Of a stretch of DNA of 64,000 nt, positions 58,691-64,000 are shown in pieces. Under the pieces are notes generated by a model. The model did not search any database. It was not told the DNA's origin and saw nothing but the letters and a program-made list of their open reading frames with translations. The position numbers and the translations under genes were made by a program. Source of the stretch: Marisa cornuarietis (taxonomy: Eukaryota; Mollusca; Gastropoda; Architaenioglossa; Ampullariidae); contig SMMW01000555.1 in NCBI GenBank assembly GCA_004794655.1, forward strand, positions 2,876,001 through 2,940,000, written 5' to 3'. Numbering within the stretch: the stretch's first letter is position 1; the number at the start of each line of letters is the position of its first letter.

Positions 58691-59880
58691 ATCGCCTGCC
58701 GAGGAGGGCTCGATCGTTCTTCAATGCTGCTAATTTGATTAAGTGCTCGCCGTGGTCCGAAGGATCTCTACCACGCTTTCTTTTGTGCACCAAAGCTAAA
58801 AACTCTCCAACGCTCCGCCATTTTCTTCCATCATGCATCAAGTTTGGGACTCGGTCACTTTCACGAGCCAGCGGGGACAGCGAGAGCTATTGATTAACCT
58901 GTTAGGAAACGTGATGGAGGGAAAGCTTGAGGCGTCGAGATGGGCTGCAGGTGAAGGAGGGTTAAATGAGGTGATGCGCGCCTCCGAGAGGAGGATGGGG
59001 AGAAGGGAAAGGGTTAAAACGTGGACAAGATAGAACATCAACATGCAGGACAAGACAGAATAAACTGATGTACATGCGTAAAGATCAAAGACATTACCTT
59101 CAGTCTGGACCGGGTAGGTGCGGTGTAAATGCCTGTAAATAAAGACGTGTGCGAGGGAGAATATCATAATGGTATTCTATCCGACAAGTAAACATAGTGA
59201 AGTCCACATTTTCAGTCTACCCTAGATACGTCAAAGTATTATGTCCACCAAGCAGTAAAACATCAAAAACATATTTTTGCAGTCCATATTTTATTGTAGA
59301 AAAAATGGGAAAAAAAACCAAGGGACTTTATTTTGAACGTGGAAGTAGAAGTTCTTTAAGAGACAATTCTCAGCTCGTACTCTTATCTTGCGTACACATT
59401 ATGACCGCGGAAGGGGACAAACAGGGATAAAAGAGTGCGCAGATAGATGGATTCTTGCAAACTAATACTGAGGTTGATTGTCTTGGAGTTTGATTGATTA
59501 TCGTTTATCGCCGCGTCAGTTACGTGGGTTACAGCGCGGTCGTCTTGAAGGAAAGTGTTGAACTAGCAAGAAGTCCAACCTTTGTTCGCTGGCGGAGAGA
59601 TTGTTTTTGACAAGTGATGCCAGCAGGAGAAACAGGAGGATGGGAACTGAAGGATGGGTGCGGCAGAGGTAAGAGCAAACACCGATTAAGCTCCCCTTGC
59701 AGCTAAAGAAAGAAGAGTACATGTACTTGTCTGCATACACTAGGAATTCTTTCCCTTTCCATCCTTTTTCTTAGTCTAATCTCTCTCTCTCTCTCTTTAT
59801 GTCACTCTGTATCTACTAGCTTAACACTGGCTTAACATATGAATGTTTCTGCTCGTTCCCTCCTACATACGTACAAACGC
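58691..59880. other. Non-coding, nothing recognised
   Basis: The block 58700-59020 is complex (TGCTAATTTGATTAAG, GATTAACCTG) and might be regulatory. The remainder is featureless, with (TC)n at 59783-59796. Confidence 0.4.
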
Positions 59881-60075
59881 ACATAAATGCACACACACAC
59901 ACACACAAACATTCGCGCATGCAAGCACATTTATTCATATTTTGAATACCACACACTCGCACGCGGAGCCGTACACACACAAACACAAAGGAGGACATAC
60001 ACTTAACACAGCACACACGCGCACGCACGCACAGACATAGACACTCACGTGGACGGCGCACACGTATTGACAGCA
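59881..60075. repeat. Degenerate CA-rich domain
   Basis: CACA, CACG and CATA words dominate, with pure CA at 59892-59906. It pairs in composition with the TG-rich domain at 60285-60490. Confidence 0.8.
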
Positions 60076-60284
60076 ATGCTACCGCATGCATAGCCAATGA
60101 GCAGACGATTATCCCTGAAGAGCCGGTGACCTGAGCATTATCACGCATGCAGCTCCGGTCCTGTCGCCCCAGTGTCCCGAGGGACGTGCTGATGTTTTCA
60201 GAAAACATTTGGGATGAGACCTTTCTTCTGTCGCCTTGTTTCGCTACGTGTGTCTGTCCGGGTGTTCCCCTGCCACCACGTGAG

Positions 60285-60492
60285 AGTGCGCGTGTGGGAG
60301 TGACTATACACTGTGCACAGACAGCGTGTGCAATAGGAACATGATAGTGTGTACGACTGCGTGGCTGGCGACAGTGAGTGTGTTGTGTGTCTGTTGTACA
60401 TGTATTTGTGTATTGTACGTGTTGTGTGTGTATTGTATGTGTAAAAGTACTGTGTGTTGTATACACATTGTGTGTTGGGTGTGTTGTTGCAT
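60285..60492. repeat. Degenerate TG-rich domain
   Basis: TGTGT, TGTAT and GTGCG words dominate. With the CA-rich domain 200 bases to the left it forms a loose inverted arrangement. The 231-codon minus frame at 59816-60511 spans both and is an artefact of low stop-codon density. Confidence 0.8.
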
Positions 60493-61664
60493 GTAAATTA
60501 TATACATACATTTTTTATCGCTTTTCCTTTTAATCTCTTGAATTAATAAGTTTAAATTCTTCACTTATTGGATTAAAACCTTATTACGGGTTTTTTAGAT
60601 GCAAACTCTCGACCTTTAATAGAACAGAAGGATCTGTAGATGGCAGAGCCAGATTATGCGACAGAACTCAGTTAATCAGTATCTGCGGTGGGACCGAGGC
60701 GCATGAATGGAGTGACTTAAGCCGAGAGCAGCCATGATGGAAGTGAGGGCTCTCTGAGATGATGGAGAATTTCAGAAAGATCGAATAAGCAAATAAACTG
60801 GGTGTAAGAGAGCCGCCTGTGGAGAGATCTGCATAACTTTTTTTTTCGCACTCCTCCTTCTAATTTCCCATTCAGCATTCATCTCGGAGATCGGCCACCG
60901 CGCTCTGAACCTTCGTCTGTTGGGAAAACGGCAAGCGATGAGTCAAGTATTGTATGAAGCGTAATAGCCCTGCACCCCACAATGTCGGCCTTGGCATACA
61001 TTTGTGGAACGGACAGACATGCGCAGATTACTTCTAAATATGTGATGTTTGTGGAACAGTACAAAGCACAGATACATGTTTATTCTTGTAGGGATGAGCG
61101 CAAGTTTTTATGAGCCAGTGTGTGTGTGTGTGTGTGTGTTTGCTCAAAGATGCATACATAGAAGAAATGAAGTTTCAAGATAATATATATATAATGAGCT
61201 GAAGCTATTCACATATAAAGATAAAATCTGAAAATTACAAATAAAAACAAAAATACGGTTTTGGGTCCATCGCCATACATTCCTTCTTGTTGCAGCACTT
61301 AAAACCGATCCAGTCGTACTACTCGACCATCACTTTTTATTCTCTAAGATCCGATTGAGATGTCTTCAGGATGTTTCCGCTACTCTGAGAAACATACATT
61401 AATGAACATATATTAACATTTTCTTCCTCCCGCCGTCATTTCACCGCTGACCGGCCCAATTCTTCACTTCAGCGATACACGTTCCAGGACCTGACAATCA
61501 CGTGATTCGAACTGGTCCAAAGCTGCCACCATCCATCCTCCGCACTATGAAATCGACATTCTGCAGTTTCTTTTCTGCTTCTGTTGAGTCTGAAAGTTAG
61601 GAGACTGGAAGCAGCAGCAACGATTTTTTTGTGGGGGAGAGGAAAGGGAGGAGTCTTGTGCCGG
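60493..61664. other. Non-coding; (GT)n at 61119-61139
   Basis: Only a short GT array and (TA)n at 61182-61191 are seen. AT-rich otherwise. Confidence 0.45.
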
Positions 61665-61830
61665 GGAATCAGATAGCCGAGTGGTTAAAACACTTGCGTG
61701 CGAACCCGGAGGCGCCTCAGTTCGATATCCGTGTGGCGCAGCAAACTTCCCCTAGACGACCCAGCTGTCTGGAGTGTATACCTAATTCCACAGAAAGATG
61801 GGGGAAGTTAAGACACTGAGAGGGAGAGGA
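61665..61830 (+). repeat. tRNA-derived SINE
   Basis: TAGCCGAGTGGTTAAAACAC at 61674-61693 is a full A box and D-arm of Leu/Ser-type tRNA, the usual head of molluscan SINEs. AGTTCGATATCC at 61719-61730 is a B box with one changed base, at normal spacing. The following 100 bases (GTGTGGCGCAGCAAACTTCC onward) have no tRNA structure and should be the SINE body. The 3' boundary is not visible; an A-rich stretch at 61862-61869 may mark it. Confidence 0.75.
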
Positions 61831-62606
61831 AATGGCTCTGCCTTCACCTAAACCTGACCCCGAAAAATGTGCAATCTCTAATACACCTCAACTCCCACTG
61901 ACCGAAAAGTTAGGAGACGACCTTTACCATTTTTCCCATGAGGTCTCTTTTGTCTCTTATTGTTTATTATTATCACATTCATCTCTTTTTTTTCCCCCAG
62001 CGAGAGTTCACGTAAGCTGTCTTCGGAGCTTAGTCTAGTTTTCTCTCCCTTTAACTCTATCGGCAAAAAACCAGCTTCTTTCAAGGAAACAGAAATTGAA
62101 ACTGATACAAGGATTTTGTGTTTATTTTGTGTGAATGTTTTTAACCTGTTAATTCTTTGGCTGCAAGCCAGATTTACAAACAATTGAACTCTAACCACTG
62201 TACGAACGACCGAAATATGTCAACAAAATAAACAAAAATTAAAATGAAAAATAGGGACGTCTCTCACCCTTAACCTCGTGTCTCTCTGAATCTCTCCCGA
62301 GGGGTGTGAAAAAGCATTTTGGACATCTCAATAGGGCTAACTCGAGACGGTAGAGTCAGCAAAGCAATGCGGTCTTTGTTCACAAGCGTCTTTGTTTGTA
62401 CTAGTAGCTGTCGACTTTCAGTATATTTTCGTCTTCTTTTGAATGCGGAAGATACGATTCAGTTATATATAACAAAAGGACAGCGAAGCACACAAAATGA
62501 AAATCTTTTTTTTTCTTCGTTAAGCTCATACACTACACTAAGTAAGACTGTCCTCACTCAGCGCACACTCTCTTCTCGGCGCACTGGCCGGCTCTGCTCC
62601 ACATCT
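61831..62606. other. Non-coding, nothing recognised
   Basis: T-run near 61987-61998. Short frames without family match. Confidence 0.45.
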
Positions 62607-62871
62607 GGGGCCAGTTGCACAGCGCATTTCTAATTTTAAACACTTTTAGGCGTTAACGCTATTTAGATAATTAGTTTAAAGTGCACGTCACAATTTTATA
62701 ATTTTTAAAACTAAAACTGCTTTAACTAAGATAAAGTTGTTTAAGTCTGACTTTCCGTCCTGTCAGTACAATTTTTTGTACGTTCTTCTGCAATGCATCA
62801 AAATGGCTAAGAAGAGATTTTGCTTCTTTAGAACAGTTTTAAGGCTTAGAAACGTGTTGTGCAACTGGCCC
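62607..62871. mobile_element. 265-bp MITE with imperfect terminal inverted repeats
   Basis: The left end GGGGCCAGTTGCACAGCGC and the right end, read inverted, GGGCCAGTTGCACAACACG are the same sequence with few changes, and pairing continues (TTTCTAA) to about 27 bases, more weakly to 45. CATCT (62602-62606) and CATCT (62871-62875) flank it, giving a 4-5 bp target-site duplication, with one base ambiguity at each end. The interior is AT-rich with no frame. The superfamily is not clear. Confidence 0.82.
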
Positions 62872-63560
62872 ATCTTTGAGATACTGAAATGTGTTCTATA
62901 ACCATGATTTTGTTAACATTTTAAACAGTTTATTGATAGAGGGGAGGTGTTGATACCCAACTGCCGTCATGGCTTGCACTTTTTTTTAAGAAAACAAAAC
63001 ATAAAAAACAGGAAATAATTAACGAGGGTTTGGGAGATGTACAGATAGACATCGCCATGAAGTCTCTTACATGTCATTTCTGCTTGCTTGTTCTCTCTGC
63101 TGGGACTTTGAGAAGGAAACTTAATCCAATAAAATTTTTCATGATACATATTTCTTTGGTCTTTTTATTTTATTTTCCTCTGGGAGATGATAACAGGATG
63201 TGATCTTTTCTAAAACGATGTGTTTCTCTCCGCTTTTCAGCAATAGACAACCAAATGCTGTCCCTTTGATGGAGCTGAGACCAGTAGGACATCGATAGAT
63301 AATGTAAGCAGCCTGCCATCGCCAGCCAGTCAATGAGGGCAGCATGTCATCAACTGCGAATCAATGAGAACAACAGGTCGTCAATAGCAAGTCAACGATG
63401 AAAGCATGTCACGCCATCTTGTGTGTTGAGGAGACACTGCGACTATGGAAGTTCAATCACAATAAGTACAAAAGATGGTTGATAATAATAATAGTTAATA
63501 ACAGTAAGTGTTTATAAAGATCCCTCTTGCTACAAAAGCCATAGCGTACGCATGCAAGTA
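62872..63560. other. Non-coding, nothing recognised
   Basis: Between 63330 and 63410 three similar phrases recur (CAGCATGTCATCAACTGCGA, CAACAGGTCGTCAATAGCAA, AAGCATGTCACGCC), suggesting a degenerate repeat of about 35-36 bases. Confidence 0.45.
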
Positions 63561-63598
63561 CTCATGCGCGCGCGCACACACGCACACACACGCGCGTT
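63561..63598. repeat. (GC)n-(CA)n microsatellite
   Basis: ATGCGCGCGCGCACACACGC followed by CACACACGCGCG. Confidence 0.88.
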
Positions 63599-64000
63599 AG
63601 CGAGTGGAAAGGGATAAATATGCCAGGAAAGATAAAATTTCAGGGACGTTTTGAAAGAAGAGTTGGTTTCTGGTGAATAAGTTTGTTCCAATAGAGTGGA
63701 CCAAATGTACAGGGTCTGATTCAAGAAATGCGAAGACTGTTGAGATCGGAATGGGGGCGATTAGAGTGAGGCGGTGTGCAGATTTGATGTGAGCTGGTTA
63801 GGAAAGTGGAGAGTATTGTGGGGGGAAGAGTTTGTGAGACACAGGACATTGACTTTGTATTGAGTCCGTTTAGAAACAGTGAGCTGATGGAGTGCAGCAC
63901 GGAGAAAAGTCATGTCAGCAGTTTTCTTTTAACGTGAGAGGAGGAGGCGGACATTGAAAAAACTGTAAAACATGGAGGATAGAGTCAGAAAGACCAGACA
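63599..64000. other. Non-coding, nothing recognised
   Basis: G/A-rich with no frame or repeat assigned before the window ends. Confidence 0.45.

Noticed and set aside
58426..58692. Phe/Leu-rich membrane-protein-like minus frame
   Set aside because: It is the translation of an A/G-rich low-complexity tract.
59816..60511. 231-codon minus-strand open frame
   Set aside because: It spans CA/TG-rich degenerate DNA where stops are rare; the translation is Cys/Val/His/Thr-rich with no motif.
1..64000. Bacterial-type operons, integrons, plasmid origins, phage or virus genes
   Set aside because: No dense coding, ribosome-binding sites or such families are present; the architecture is that of animal nuclear DNA.

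Overview
This is a stretch of animal nuclear DNA with no recognisable host protein-coding gene, rRNA or intact tRNA. The longest open frames are low-complexity or repeat artefacts. The sequence is dominated by long pure di-, tri- and tetranucleotide arrays, poly-A/T and poly-G/C runs, and decayed non-LTR retrotransposons of types common in molluscs and other lophotrochozoans. A gastropod-like invertebrate is the best guess, but that is inference: no host gene anchors the taxonomy.

Region by region. 0.4-1.1 kb: 3' end of a CR1/L2-like LINE, whose 3' UTR recurs alone at 48.2 kb. 2-7.4 kb: microsatellites and a two-copy dispersed repeat. 8.0-9.2 kb (minus): 3' half of an RTE-type LINE. 14.7-16.0 kb: a nearly perfect 118-bp tandem duplication, then a 93-bp duplication that keeps frame, and a 29-bp minisatellite. 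17.1-18.85 kb (plus): a 5'-truncated, internally deleted RTE copy with endonuclease and reverse-transcriptase motifs and an (ACTG)n tail. 27.0-29.2 kb: the most structured part, with a minus-strand open frame next to an NRF1/ETS-like promoter signature, a CTCF-consensus match, an 819-bp terminal-inverted-repeat element with an exact 8-bp target-site duplication, and two further CTCF-like sites in the opposite orientation. 30.4-32.2 kb (minus): two other LINE fragments, one with an intact C-terminal reading frame. 37.2 kb: a 110-bp hairpin element. 41.1 kb: a degenerate 17-bp minisatellite. 53.7 kb: a (TTGG)n array fused to a short repeat head. 56.2-56.7 kb (minus): a third RTE fragment. 61.7 kb: a tRNA-derived SINE. 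62.6 kb: a 265-bp MITE.

The parts do not act as one pathway. The window reads as intergenic or long-intron DNA shaped by RTE-type LINEs, SINEs and cut-and-paste elements. Several GC-richer islands with homeobox-type TAAT cores (about 4.9-5.1, 20.0-20.3, 29.0-29.4, 37.5-37.7 and 44.2-44.3 kb) could be conserved regulatory DNA, but this cannot be tested without an alignment. I found no convincing novel enzymatic system. The most unusual object is the 819-bp element at 27560-28378, which carries three direct copies of its own terminal motif and encloses non-repeat, exon-like sequence.
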